From a virus: 39,661 nt of DNA. Below the pieces are notes generated by a model that saw nothing but the letters and a program-made list of their open reading frames with translations, did no database searches and was not told the DNA's origin. The stretch covers positions 1 through 39,661 of the IMG/VR virus record IMGVR_UViG_3300032083_003038, one strand, 5' to 3'. How positions within the stretch are numbered: position 1 is the stretch's first letter; every line of letters begins with the position of its first letter. Shown here piece after piece: positions 31,492 through 39,042 of this stretch. The position numbers were made by a program, and so were the translations under genes.

Positions 31492-31713
31492 ATGACTTGG
31501 CCCTTCATGAATTGGTCCTGTTGGAAGTGCGAAGCTGCGTGGGAGGGGTGACGCGCAGACGCAACATGCCCCCGGTGCGGGGAATGCAACGAATTTGAAA
31601 CGCCGCACGATGAGTCCCAGTGCTGCGCGACACACAGCGACGGATGGTACGACATGATGAGCGCCCACCAGCAGGTAATGCACGAAGCGACCCATATGCC
31701 GTGGATGCTATGA
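31492..31713 (+). pseudogene. Zinc-ribbon gene with an in-frame TGA
   Basis: From the ATG at 31492 (GAGGCGG upstream) the frame reads WSCWKCEAAWEG, then TGA at 31549-31551, then RADATCPRCGECNEFETPHD on to a stop at 31711. The Cys pairs CWKC and CPRC on the two sides of the TGA would form one zinc ribbon, so the stop splits a single domain. No frame change is needed. The TGA is followed by C. Decay, an error or readthrough are all possible. Confidence 0.65.
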
Positions 31714-31724
31714 GGTGACCAATC

Positions 31725-31859
31725 ATGCATGAGTGCCCAAACTGCGGACAGGCTTGCGATTGCATCGGCGACGATACGTGGTCCGACACGGAAGCGCTCG
31801 AATGCCGATGCGACTGCGTTAAATATTGGTCGTACATTGACGAAGGGTTGGACGGTTGA
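31725..31859 (+). CDS. Very small Cys-rich protein
   Basis: 44 residues with GAGGTGA about 5 bases before the ATG. The sequence (HECPNCGQACDCIGDDTWSD, then ALECRCDCV) is a pattern seen as a small separate gene in many phages, with a CPNCG ribbon start and alternating Cys. It ends in TGATG, overlapping the next start. Function unknown. Confidence 0.7.
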   Translation: MHECPNCGQACDCIGDDTWSDTEALECRCDCVKYWSYIDEGLDG

Positions 31860-32023
31860 TGACGTTGGCCTTTGGAAGCCTGTTCGACTATGACAACTGG
31901 GATAAACCGGGAATGATGATCATTTTATGCAGAGCCGAGTGCCACCCGATAGCTGATGCACTTCGAAGGCGCGGTATACGAAGCGAAGCCAACGGCGAAA
32001 AGTTGCCATTGTTATTTGACTGA
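31859..32023 (+). CDS. Hypothetical small protein
   Basis: 54 residues, start overlapping the previous stop (TGATG). Sequence (FGSLFDYDNWDKPGMMIILC, then HPIADALRRRGIRSEANGEK) is compact and soluble. No family recognised. Coupling to neighbours supports it. Confidence 0.55.
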   Translation: MTLAFGSLFDYDNWDKPGMMIILCRAECHPIADALRRRGIRSEANGEKLPLLFD

Positions 32024-32038
32024 GTGTCCAAGGTGTCC

Positions 32039-32491
32039 ATGAGTAAATCACCAACCGAATTAACGATGGACGCGTGCCGCAAAAAAGGTTGGATCGTGGC
32101 GCGCGCCGAACGATGGAACCCGTTCGCGGGACCGCTTGTAGCGTGCCGCTGTCGATGTTGTCGAGGGCGGCGCATTGGCATTCGCCAAGACTTGTTCGGC
32201 CTGGTCGATGTCGAGGCGATCGACGAAGACGGCACTACGATTTACATCCAAGCGACGACTCGGAATCTGATGAGCGACCACTATCGAAAAATCATGGACG
32301 ACTCGGAGCTACGTCGCACCGTGCGGAGAATGATCAAACACAACCGGGTGTGCATCGTCGGTTGGGATCAACCGGGCGGGCCGCGAGAAAGGCACCGTGG
32401 TAAGTGGCGGTTCTTCACGAACCGGGATTTCGTGGCACACTGGAACAATAAGGCGGCACCGTGGCGAGCGGCCGTTCTTGACGAATCATGA
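32039..32491 (+). CDS. Small PD-(D/E)XK-like nuclease
   Basis: 150 residues from the ATG at 32039 (AAGGTG just upstream; a GTG at 32024 is also possible). The middle reads RRIGIRQDLFGLVDVEAIDE, then GTTIYIQATTRNLMSDHYRK, which matches the RxDLFG-D ... IQxT pattern of a phage family with the restriction-nuclease fold, related to Holliday-junction or VRR-type nucleases. Two Cys pairs (CRCRCC) lie just before. The lysine of the core is replaced by Thr in QAT, a known variation. Role possibly in DNA processing. Confidence 0.6.
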   Translation: MSKSPTELTMDACRKKGWIVARAERWNPFAGPLVACRCRCCRGRRIGIRQDLFGLVDVEAIDEDGTTIYIQATTRNLMSDHYRKIMDDSELRRTVRRMIKHNRVCIVGWDQPGGPRERHRGKWRFFTNRDFVAHWNNKAAPWRAAVLDES

Positions 32492-32510
32492 TTTTCAGGG
32501 GTTGACATGC

Positions 32511-32735
32511 ATGACCATCGTGGTCAAACTGGCAGCCATGCTAGAAAAACCAAAAGTCAGACCGCTTGCAGTGCCTGCTTGGGGCAAGTGCAAGCAACGA
32601 TCGATTTCGCTACCCGAAAAACTCCGCGAGGTCTGCGAGAAGGAAGCCATGAGCCGAAACATGACGTTCAACGCGTTTGTCCGCGATTGCCTCATCCGCG
32701 AGGTTAGCCCGAAGACGCGACGGCGAAAAAAATGA
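32511..32735 (+). CDS. Ribbon-helix-helix-like DNA-binding protein
   Basis: 74 residues from the ATG at 32511, with AGGGG about 8 bases upstream. After a basic lead, KQRSISLPEKLREVCEKEAM and SRNMTFNAFVRDCLIREVSP give one strand and two helices, as in Arc/CopG-type repressors, and the C terminus is Lys/Arg-rich. It overlaps the next gene by four bases. Possible regulator of the secreted-protein block that follows. Confidence 0.55.
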   Translation: MTIVVKLAAMLEKPKVRPLAVPAWGKCKQRSISLPEKLREVCEKEAMSRNMTFNAFVRDCLIREVSPKTRRRKK

Positions 32736-33619
32736 AATCGGTCCTCGCAATCCTGATCACGGCATCCGCATCAACGGCATGCGGCGAGATGATCTTGGTT
32801 GACACGCTCGACCGAGCGGCGAGTTACGCGTTACGGGCAAACGCTTCCGGTCAGTGGCAAATAACACGGGTTCCCTTGGTCGAACCTACGCCTGGAGGAC
32901 CGTCACCCCCAGTCGATCCAGGGGGCCCACCCACACCAATCGGCTTACGTGAGCGAGCCGCTGGAGCCACACGTTTGATCGTCGATCCGAACAAGGAATT
33001 CAACGGGTCGCGTGTAGCCGTCGCGTACCGCGCCATGGCGCAGCGCATGGACAACTTCGCCGACCTGGCTCAATTCACGAAAACGCTCACGGACACGCTA
33101 GCGATTTTGCTTTCAGCGGATGCAATTCAGCTATGGAAGCCGCTCAGTTTGAGCGCGTTTAGAAATGACCTTCCAACCGGTTTCGACAAGGTCAAGTATG
33201 CGTCGGTCTTGAACCAAATCGCGGACGGAATCATCGACGGTTTGGGTGGAGCGCAAGAACTTTCAGAACAGCGAATTGATCTGCTGAAGTTGCTCGAAAT
33301 CATCTTGAAGATCATCGACGCGATCAGTAAGTTTTTCCCGCCACCGGCGCCCAGTCCTGCGCCAGCGGCAGTAAACGCATCGCCAGCAACAACAACCGAA
33401 ATAAACCTCGCCCCGGAAGTCATAAGGATGTTTGAGGGATTACAGGAAAGCATCGCGACACTTCAGCAAGAGATGCAGTCGCGACGCTCTCCGGGGCGAG
33501 ATATTCAACCATCGACATCGGGGAGGGTGGTACTTCCAACTCGCGTACAGACGATCCGAGCCATCACGCGTCGTCCCAACACGTCAAAGCCCGTGCGTCA
33601 AACGATTGAATCCGGCTGA
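32732..33619 (+). CDS. Lipoprotein-like exported protein
   Basis: 295 residues. An N-terminal signal (MKSVLAILITASASTACGEM) contains a possible lipobox STAC around residue 17, though its -3 residue is not ideal. Then a Pro/Gly-rich stretch (about 52-72), a helical domain (AYRAMAQRMDNFADLAQFTK; QRIDLLKLLEIILKIIDAIS) and a Pro/Ala-rich linker (about 203-222), with an Arg/Thr-rich tail. No family recognised. First gene of the envelope-directed block; a role in the periplasm is likely from the signal. Confidence 0.55.
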   Translation: MKSVLAILITASASTACGEMILVDTLDRAASYALRANASGQWQITRVPLVEPTPGGPSPPVDPGGPPTPIGLRERAAGATRLIVDPNKEFNGSRVAVAYRAMAQRMDNFADLAQFTKTLTDTLAILLSADAIQLWKPLSLSAFRNDLPTGFDKVKYASVLNQIADGIIDGLGGAQELSEQRIDLLKLLEIILKIIDAISKFFPPPAPSPAPAAVNASPATTTEINLAPEVIRMFEGLQESIATLQQEMQSRRSPGRDIQPSTSGRVVLPTRVQTIRAITRRPNTSKPVRQTIESG

Positions 33620-33704
33620 GCTGGCGGTGGGTGACGATCACCCGCATCGGGCTCGTGGAGCTCCGGAGGTCGTCGGTTGTCGCTGAGAAGACGATGAACG
33701 GTCT

Positions 33705-34640
33705 ATGCCGACAACGATCACAGAATCGCAGCTCGCTCGCTTGCACACATGGGGTCACGTCGGCTCCGAAGCCGCAGCGATCGACTCGTTTCACGCCTAC
33801 TATGAAGAGCACCTTGACGACCTGTGCAGGTCCACATACGGTCGATCGTTAACCCGCGACGGAGAGGCCGGTAGAGTCACGAGGGCCCTCATCGATTCAC
33901 GGGATTGCGACTATCCGGATAAACCGCGGGACGCGAACGGGCAGCGGGTCGAGGAAGCACGTTGGCCCGATCAATGTGCGGAATTGGTGTTTACGAAGAA
34001 TTTCGAAGCATTGCCAGGGATGGACATACGGCACACAACGGCCGCCTTCAAGCTCGCCATTTACATTTTAAACACGGCATGGGAAGCCTCGACGACGGAC
34101 TACGCAGAACATTTGGGAACGCTCGGCGTCGTGGGGATTCCGATATTGCCCGTCGGAACGATTGCACACGAAATCTTGCATGCTTACGGCTGCCCGCACA
34201 ATCGAACCGATCCCGATTCGCTAATGTGGCCGTCGATGCGCGGACAATATGTTCCGAACGTCACGGACCGGAGGAACTTTGCCGCGCGCGGTTACAACGC
34301 TCTCTCGTGGGTGACTGCGTCTCTGGGTGACTGGTCGGGTCGTGCGGGAAGTCACATCTGGGCGACGCTGGGTGCGCTCGGCGGCGGAACGCTGGCTAGG
34401 TCCGGTCTCGCGAATGGCTCCTGCTCACAGAAAATCGAGCAACGATATGACAGCAGCGGTCGTAATTGGAGCAGCGGCCGGCAGATAGTTGCCAAGCGTC
34501 CGTCACCACCACCGGAACCGCCTGGTCCAACACCGCCACCGCCTGGAACAAGGCACGTACGGTTTCACAACGACATAGCGAAAGGCATCTACGAATTACG
34601 CCCAGTTAATCCTGATCCCGATCCGTTTTGGCCGTCGTAA
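33705..34640 (+). CDS. Metzincin-type zinc metalloprotease
   Basis: 311 residues. The zinc site HEILHAYGCPH at 155-165 is a full HExxHxxGxxH metzincin motif, with a Met-turn-like LMWPSM at 173-178. The N-terminal 150 residues hold helices and an LPVGTIAHE lead into the active site. After about 225 a Gly/Ser-rich part and a Pro-rich linker (PPPEPPGPTPPPPG) precede a short C-terminal strand region. No signal peptide is seen, so it may act inside the host, leave at lysis or be packaged in the virion. Likely cuts host surface or cell-wall proteins; the substrate is unknown. Confidence 0.75.
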   Translation: MPTTITESQLARLHTWGHVGSEAAAIDSFHAYYEEHLDDLCRSTYGRSLTRDGEAGRVTRALIDSRDCDYPDKPRDANGQRVEEARWPDQCAELVFTKNFEALPGMDIRHTTAAFKLAIYILNTAWEASTTDYAEHLGTLGVVGIPILPVGTIAHEILHAYGCPHNRTDPDSLMWPSMRGQYVPNVTDRRNFAARGYNALSWVTASLGDWSGRAGSHIWATLGALGGGTLARSGLANGSCSQKIEQRYDSSGRNWSSGRQIVAKRPSPPPEPPGPTPPPPGTRHVRFHNDIAKGIYELRPVNPDPDPFWPS

Positions 34641-34654
34641 AATAGCGATAAACC

Positions 34655-34885
34655 ATGGCTGAAAAAGTCCAACCGTCTTTCAAACAACCGATGGCAACAA
34701 TATCCCAAAACGAAGCGAGGCGCATCGCGCAAGCGATCTTGGACCGTCCGCCGCGGGAGCAGGACGTTGCGAATGGGGCGTTTCAAGATGAGCTGGCCGA
34801 TCTAGCGTCGTGGGTGCTGGCAATGAATATCACGGACTACATCCCACCTGGTTACCATCGCCCAAACGATAGGAACAAGAAATGA
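34655..34885 (+). CDS. Hypothetical protein
   Basis: 76 residues, helical centre (NEARRIAQAILDRPPREQDV; FQDELADLASWVLAM). No family recognised. The stop overlaps the next start by four bases (ATGA), which couples it to the exported protein. Confidence 0.55.
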   Translation: MAEKVQPSFKQPMATISQNEARRIAQAILDRPPREQDVANGAFQDELADLASWVLAMNITDYIPPGYHRPNDRNKK

Positions 34886-35436
34886 AAGTCAAATCTAGGA
34901 AGTTGCTCGTTAGTCTGGTCATTCTCGCGTCGATTGCTGTTCCGGTTTCATTTGTCTACGCCCAGCTGTCGGCGAGCCAAACCGAACGCCAAGTCATAGC
35001 GGTCACAAACTACACCGTGACGCCCGATGATCCGAACGATTGGATTTCGGTGGCTCCGGGCAATACGTTGGAGTTGGTCGTTGCGAATCAGTATCATTTT
35101 GCACGAGTTGGGATGGCTGAAGTCCGCCAAGCTGTTCCAGCAGGGTCACCGGAAAAATACTTCGGTTATCTTCCGGAGGGCGACAACGCGGAAGGATCAA
35201 CGCTGATTGTCTCTGCCGCTGAAATTGTGGACGAGGCAACGTTTGTAGTCGACATCGACGCCACTAAGACCAAACTGGGCGATAACTTTATCTTGTATTT
35301 CACGACCGTCGGGAAAGCCGTCCCCGATTGGCGTTGGCCAAACTGGCCGGCGCAAGCTGGCACGCCGAGGAGTTTTCAGGTTCACCTGCACATCGGCGAC
35401 TCGATGGAAGACTACGTAAAGTCGTTGAAGAATTAA
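34882..35436 (+). CDS. Secreted protein with signal peptide
   Basis: 184 residues. A classical signal peptide (basic MKVKSRK, then LLVSLVILASIAVPVSFVYA) with likely cleavage after VYA, residue 27. The mature part is strand-rich (VIAVTNYTVTPDDPNDWISV; GNTLELVVANQYHFARVGMA; FILYFTTVGKAVPDWRWPNW) and small, like a periplasmic or surface beta domain. Part of the envelope-directed block; function unknown. Confidence 0.65.
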   Translation: MKVKSRKLLVSLVILASIAVPVSFVYAQLSASQTERQVIAVTNYTVTPDDPNDWISVAPGNTLELVVANQYHFARVGMAEVRQAVPAGSPEKYFGYLPEGDNAEGSTLIVSAAEIVDEATFVVDIDATKTKLGDNFILYFTTVGKAVPDWRWPNWPAQAGTPRSFQVHLHIGDSMEDYVKSLKN

Positions 35437-35477
35437 CACAGACAAGATGCAGGCCCTTATAATCGCGAGTCGTTAAC

Positions 35478-35672
35478 ATGAGCACCGACGAGCTGCGAGC
35501 GTTTGCCGCTTGGATCCGCGACCGGTCGCGCGAACACGACCACGGTTGCTTGACGGGTGACTGCACTCATCGGGACATCGACCGTTGCGCTAATACGGTC
35601 GATGATTGCGCAACGGCGCTTGTAAATGATTTCCGCGAGGAAATGGGTATGAAGGCGACCGCCGATGGCTGA
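35478..35672 (+). CDS. Small hypothetical protein with Cys/His pattern
   Basis: 64 residues: a helix (TDELRAFAAWIRDRSREHDH), then GCLTGDCTHRDIDRCANTVD with three Cys, and a further helix. Possible metal site. Overlaps the next gene by eight bases. No family recognised. Confidence 0.5.
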   Translation: MSTDELRAFAAWIRDRSREHDHGCLTGDCTHRDIDRCANTVDDCATALVNDFREEMGMKATADG

Positions 35673-35874
35673 TTCCGTTGCACGCAAGATTAAAATGGTG
35701 GCGGGGAAGAATGTATCGACGGTGACCGGCGGTGACCGCTCAAAGGTGTTTGAGGTGCCGTTTGGTGGATGTCAATGTCCCACGAGCAGCGAAATAGAAA
35801 CTAGGCTTCTTAAGGCATTGCGGGAAGAACTACGCTCTTGGAACACGATCACTTGTTACACAGTCAATCGATAA
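35665..35874 (+). CDS. Small hypothetical protein
   Basis: 69 residues with GAAGG before the ATG. Mixed content (ARKIKMVAGKNVSTVTGGDR; IETRLLKALREELRSWNTIT) and a CQC pair. No family recognised; its place in a tightly packed run supports it. Confidence 0.45.
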   Translation: MADSVARKIKMVAGKNVSTVTGGDRSKVFEVPFGGCQCPTSSEIETRLLKALREELRSWNTITCYTVNR

Positions 35875-35909
35875 CTGGCAACGACGCCAAGCTTCGTTGC
35901 CGAAACACG

Positions 35910-35924
35910 CGACTTAAGGAGTCG
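35910..35924 (+). promoter_or_regulatory. Ribosome-binding site held in a hairpin
   Basis: CGACT-TAAGG-AGTCG forms a 5-bp stem with the AGG of the ribosome-binding site in or next to the loop, ending two bases before the ATG at 35927. A further stem GGCAACG/CGTTGCC lies at about 35877-35901. Together they could limit translation of the following gene. Confidence 0.4.
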
Positions 35925-35926
35925 TT

Positions 35927-36139
35927 ATGTTCAGTGTAAGACAAAAGAGAAACATCGCAGATCAAATCCAACGGATTCTGGCGGATACGGGGCATCCAGA
36001 ATTACCGCAAGGCGAAATTCAGTTTCATTTACACGTAGACGGGGCAGAAAGTTGGAGTTGGGCGGACATAAGGAATAATGGAGATGTAACAAACGCTTCT
36101 ATAAATCCATGGAATGAGAAACAAGACGCAGTCGGTTGA
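35927..36139 (+). CDS. Hypothetical protein
   Basis: 70 residues: an N-terminal helix (RQKRNIADQIQRILADTGHP) and strands (EIQFHLHVDGAESWSWADIR, then NNG). The motif LHVDG...W..IRNNG is echoed in the next gene (LHRAG...GGIWNNG), so the two may share ancestry. Function unknown. Confidence 0.55.
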   Translation: MFSVRQKRNIADQIQRILADTGHPELPQGEIQFHLHVDGAESWSWADIRNNGDVTNASINPWNEKQDAVG

Positions 36140-36548
36140 GTGGCTATATCCTATGCAAACGGGCGGCGAGACGATCATTGACGACCCACCATTTTCCCTA
36201 GGTGACATTTTGGCGCTAACTGGCCCAGGGGTCGGTCTTCACCTGCATCGCGCCGGAAAGCCTACACAATCGGGCGGCATCTGGAATAATGGGCACCGTC
36301 CTTGGGGCAAGGATCACAAAGGAATCACATTGCGACACGCCACAAAACTCGACGTCATGCGTTTAATGAGAATCGCTTTGGAGGACTTCCAACGACTCGC
36401 TTCCAGAATTGAACAGTTGCGTGAATTTGAAAAACAGATACAAGAGAGAGGCGAGAATGCCCCAATTGGGTCGACCAGCTACCTCTCAACGCGGCGTGCC
36501 GTCGAAAGAGCTAGGCGAAACACTGGTCGACCCAATTGGGGCATTTAG
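36114..36548 (+). CDS. Hypothetical protein ending in a large inverted repeat
   Basis: 144 residues. The first 85 are strand-rich (FSLGDILALTGPGVGLHLHR; GGIWNNGHRPWG), then a helical end (LDVMRLMRIALEDFQRLASR). The last 30 codons contain a perfect 23-bp inverted repeat (36456-36545), whose right arm encodes the final GRPNWGI. The start is uncertain; a Met at 36153 also fits. Function unknown. Confidence 0.5.
   Translation: MRNKTQSVEWLYPMQTGGETIIDDPPFSLGDILALTGPGVGLHLHRAGKPTQSGGIWNNGHRPWGKDHKGITLRHATKLDVMRLMRIALEDFQRLASRIEQLREFEKQIQERGENAPIGSTSYLSTRRAVERARRNTGRPNWGI
36456..36545. repeat. Perfect 23-bp inverted repeat with 44-bp spacer
   Basis: Left arm 36456-36478 and right arm 36523-36545 are exact reverse complements. 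Each arm itself contains the palindromes CCCAATTGGG and GGTCGACC. The spacer is 44 bases. No T run follows, so it is not a simple terminator. It ends 14 bases before the next ATG and just before its ribosome-binding site. Confidence 0.95.
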
Positions 36549-36559
36549 AAAGGCGAGAA

Positions 36560-37252
36560 ATGACAAACCTGGTTCTGGTTCTTGCGTCTCTGGCGCCGAC
36601 AACGACGCTCGATGACGTGATAAACGACCCGCGTAGTTACGCCTACTCCGATTCAACCGCGCCGCAAGTCATTCAGGACGACAACGGTTTAATCTATTTG
36701 CGGAACCACCAGTTCGCGACGGCAAGTCGCTATGATCGTGCAGCCGTTAATCCCAACCTGATGCGACCGTGGTTGACCGCTGGCGGTCTCGATCGCGTGC
36801 GGCATACAGGGGTGAAACTGCTTTGGATCCCCGTTGACGAGTGGGTCAGACTAAGAACGCGCAAGGCCACATTCCGCCGATCGAATAAAACCGTAGTCAG
36901 GACCTTTGGCAAATATCCAGACGGGGCAATCTCTGTTGAGTTTTTGGACGATCACACCGGGCGGTTGTTCGAGATTCGTAGTCGTATCAGACTCGACGCT
37001 AAATGGGATGAACACGAACGAGTGTTCTACGGCGCGCGGCCGGTAGGGTATCAGGAAATCACGGATTGTCGTCAATGTCACCGCGACGTAGCCGGGCATC
37101 GCCAAGGATGGGCGACTACCGTGCGAGGTCTCGAACCGGGCGGCCCGTTTAGTTTTCATCCTTTCGAGACTGACACGCTTGACTCGCGGCCGGGACAAGC
37201 GCCGGTAATTCGGGACGACGTTAAGCACTTCGTTATATGGGAACCTAACTAA
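36560..37252 (+). CDS. Exported protein with a CxxCH heme-binding motif
   Basis: 230 residues from the ATG at 36560 with GGCGAG upstream. A weak signal-like start (MTNLVLVLASLAPTTT) is followed by a Tyr/Asp-rich region and strands (VEFLDDHTGRLFEIRSRIRL). CRQCH at 170-174 is a perfect c-type heme attachment motif, followed by RDVAGHRQGW. Only one such motif is present and no clear Met ligand, so heme attachment is uncertain; single CxxCH proteins with this sort of context are common in planctomycete exported proteins. A zinc role is possible. Confidence 0.5.
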   Translation: MTNLVLVLASLAPTTTLDDVINDPRSYAYSDSTAPQVIQDDNGLIYLRNHQFATASRYDRAAVNPNLMRPWLTAGGLDRVRHTGVKLLWIPVDEWVRLRTRKATFRRSNKTVVRTFGKYPDGAISVEFLDDHTGRLFEIRSRIRLDAKWDEHERVFYGARPVGYQEITDCRQCHRDVAGHRQGWATTVRGLEPGGPFSFHPFETDTLDSRPGQAPVIRDDVKHFVIWEPN

Positions 37253-37263
37253 AAAGGAAATTT

Positions 37264-38823
37264 ATGTTTAAGCCGGAACCCCTAGAGCATCGATTGCTCT
37301 TGTCCGTGGACACTGGATCGCTTTTGGTCCATGTGTCCGATGCGTTCATTGCTGAGGAGCACGCTTCAATTGATGGCATGTCCCTTGGTGTCATTGGCTC
37401 AAGCGGCTACGGCCAGCTGAATCACGCAGGCATCGACCAAAGCAAGGCGAAGTTGGCGGCTCTGAATAGCGGGCTGTTCGATTACGTCGGTCCGAATCCA
37501 ATTCTGACTGTGGACGTAGTCCCCGACGACCCGCTGTTCTCGCGGCTCTGGGGGATGGAAAAGATCGATGCGCCAACCGCATGGGACACGGTTACTGACG
37601 CCAGCGGTGTGGTCGTCGCTTCGATCGATACGGGCGTCGAACTAACGCATCCCGACCTGGCCGCGAACATCTGGACCAATCCGGGCGAAATACCGGGCAA
37701 CGGAATTGATGACGACAATAACGGGTTTATCGATGACGTCCACGGCTGGGATTTCGTCAACAACGACAACGACCCGATTGACGATCATTTCCACGGCAGC
37801 CATACGAGCGGGACGCTGGGAGCTGTCGGGAATAACGCCGAGGGCGTCGTAGGTGTTGCTTGGTCCGTTCAGATCATCGCCTTGAAATCGTTCAGTTCAT
37901 CTGGCTCTGGTAGCCTCGGCAACATCATTCCGGCGATCGATTACGCTGCGGATATGCAATCGCACATCAGCAACAACAGTTGGGGCGGTCGTGCTGTGCC
38001 GACTGATCCCGCTTGGGCACCGCTCCGGGAGAGTATCGAGCGGGCGGGGCAAATCGCTGACCACTTGTTCGTCGCGAGCTCCGGAAACAGCAACACGGAC
38101 AACGATACGTCTCTTCTAAAGAATTTACCGGCCGCTTGGGATTCGCCGAACATCCTGAGCGTGGCAGCCAGCACGCAGACAGACGGAAAAGCAAGTTTTA
38201 GCAGCTATGGCTTGACGACGATCGACCTTGCTGCACCAGGTGTCGCCGTGCATAGCGCAGGGCTGGGCGGAACCTATCGCGATGCCTCGGGAACATCGAT
38301 GTCTTCGCCACACGTTTCGGGTACAGCGGCCCTATTGAAAGCCCAGAATCCTGACTGGGGCTATCAGGAAATTACAGACCGCATCATGGCGACGGTCGAT
38401 CGTGTTGGCCCGTGGGACGGTCTGGTGATCAGCGGTGGACGCTTGAATGCAGCGGCAGCTGTTGGCGATGCACCACCACCCCCACCCCCACCCCCACCTC
38501 CACCACCGCCCCCGCCGCCTGAAAACCGGGCACCAATCGCGGAACCTGATTCCTTCGGGGCGCGAAAGGTCATCAACGCCAATTCCAAATCGTCGATTCT
38601 AAATAACGATACGGACCCGGATGGCGATCCGATTTTCGCGGTACTCGTTGACGGGCAAAGTCATGGCACGATGTCCCTGTCCCTCGACGGGCGTTTCCAC
38701 TACAAAGCAGAGAAGGGCTTTTCAGGCTTGGACAGCTTCAGCTACAAGGCGGTGGACATCCATGGCGCGGAATCCGAGGTTGTGCTTGTGGAATTGGATG
38801 TTTTGGGAACGGGGAAGCGTTGA
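37264..38823 (+). CDS. Subtilisin-like protease with LEPR-type N terminus
   Basis: 519 residues. FKPEPLEHRLLLS at 2-14 is a close variant of the planctomycete LEPR-XLL start motif. The S8 catalytic domain is complete: D122 in ASIDTGVELTHPDL, H177 in FHGSHTSGT, oxyanion N275 in ASSGN, and S345 in GTSMSSPHVSGTAALL. DDDNNGFIDD at 149-158 may bind calcium. A run of 16 Pro follows (about 405-420), then a cadherin-like/VCBS-type domain (NRAPIAEPDSFGARK ... DSFSYKAVD). It should be exported, cut proteins, and bind a surface through the C-terminal domain. Unusual in a phage; probably acquired from the host. Confidence 0.9.
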   Translation: MFKPEPLEHRLLLSVDTGSLLVHVSDAFIAEEHASIDGMSLGVIGSSGYGQLNHAGIDQSKAKLAALNSGLFDYVGPNPILTVDVVPDDPLFSRLWGMEKIDAPTAWDTVTDASGVVVASIDTGVELTHPDLAANIWTNPGEIPGNGIDDDNNGFIDDVHGWDFVNNDNDPIDDHFHGSHTSGTLGAVGNNAEGVVGVAWSVQIIALKSFSSSGSGSLGNIIPAIDYAADMQSHISNNSWGGRAVPTDPAWAPLRESIERAGQIADHLFVASSGNSNTDNDTSLLKNLPAAWDSPNILSVAASTQTDGKASFSSYGLTTIDLAAPGVAVHSAGLGGTYRDASGTSMSSPHVSGTAALLKAQNPDWGYQEITDRIMATVDRVGPWDGLVISGGRLNAAAAVGDAPPPPPPPPPPPPPPPPENRAPIAEPDSFGARKVINANSKSSILNNDTDPDGDPIFAVLVDGQSHGTMSLSLDGRFHYKAEKGFSGLDSFSYKAVDIHGAESEVVLVELDVLGTGKR

Positions 38824-39035
38824 TGTTCGAAGAGGTGCAGACTCAATTTTATTCGTGGGCGCAATGGCCAAAACCCATCCATGAGCTGCCCGCGTCCAGC
38901 GTGCATGTCGTGATCGATGGAGAGACCATCGTTTGGTGTGCGGTGGAGTCGTTTGTTGTCACCGATGACAAGGATTTTGTCAAATACGGCATCCGTTACC
39001 GACCAGTCACAATCGACGAGCTTCCAGAAGCGTAG
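38823..39035 (+). CDS. Hypothetical protein
   Basis: 70 residues, ATG overlapping the protease stop (TGATG). Strand-rich (VQTQFYSWAQWPKPIHELPA; VHVVIDGETIVWCAVESFVV) and acidic at the end. Tight coupling to the protease suggests a partner, but no family was recognised. Confidence 0.55.
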   Translation: MFEEVQTQFYSWAQWPKPIHELPASSVHVVIDGETIVWCAVESFVVTDDKDFVKYGIRYRPVTIDELPEA

Positions 39036-39042
39036 TTTGCAG

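Noticed and set aside
38470-38520. CA/CC-rich tract as a separate repeat element
   Set aside because: It encodes the poly-proline hinge of the subtilase and needs no other explanation.
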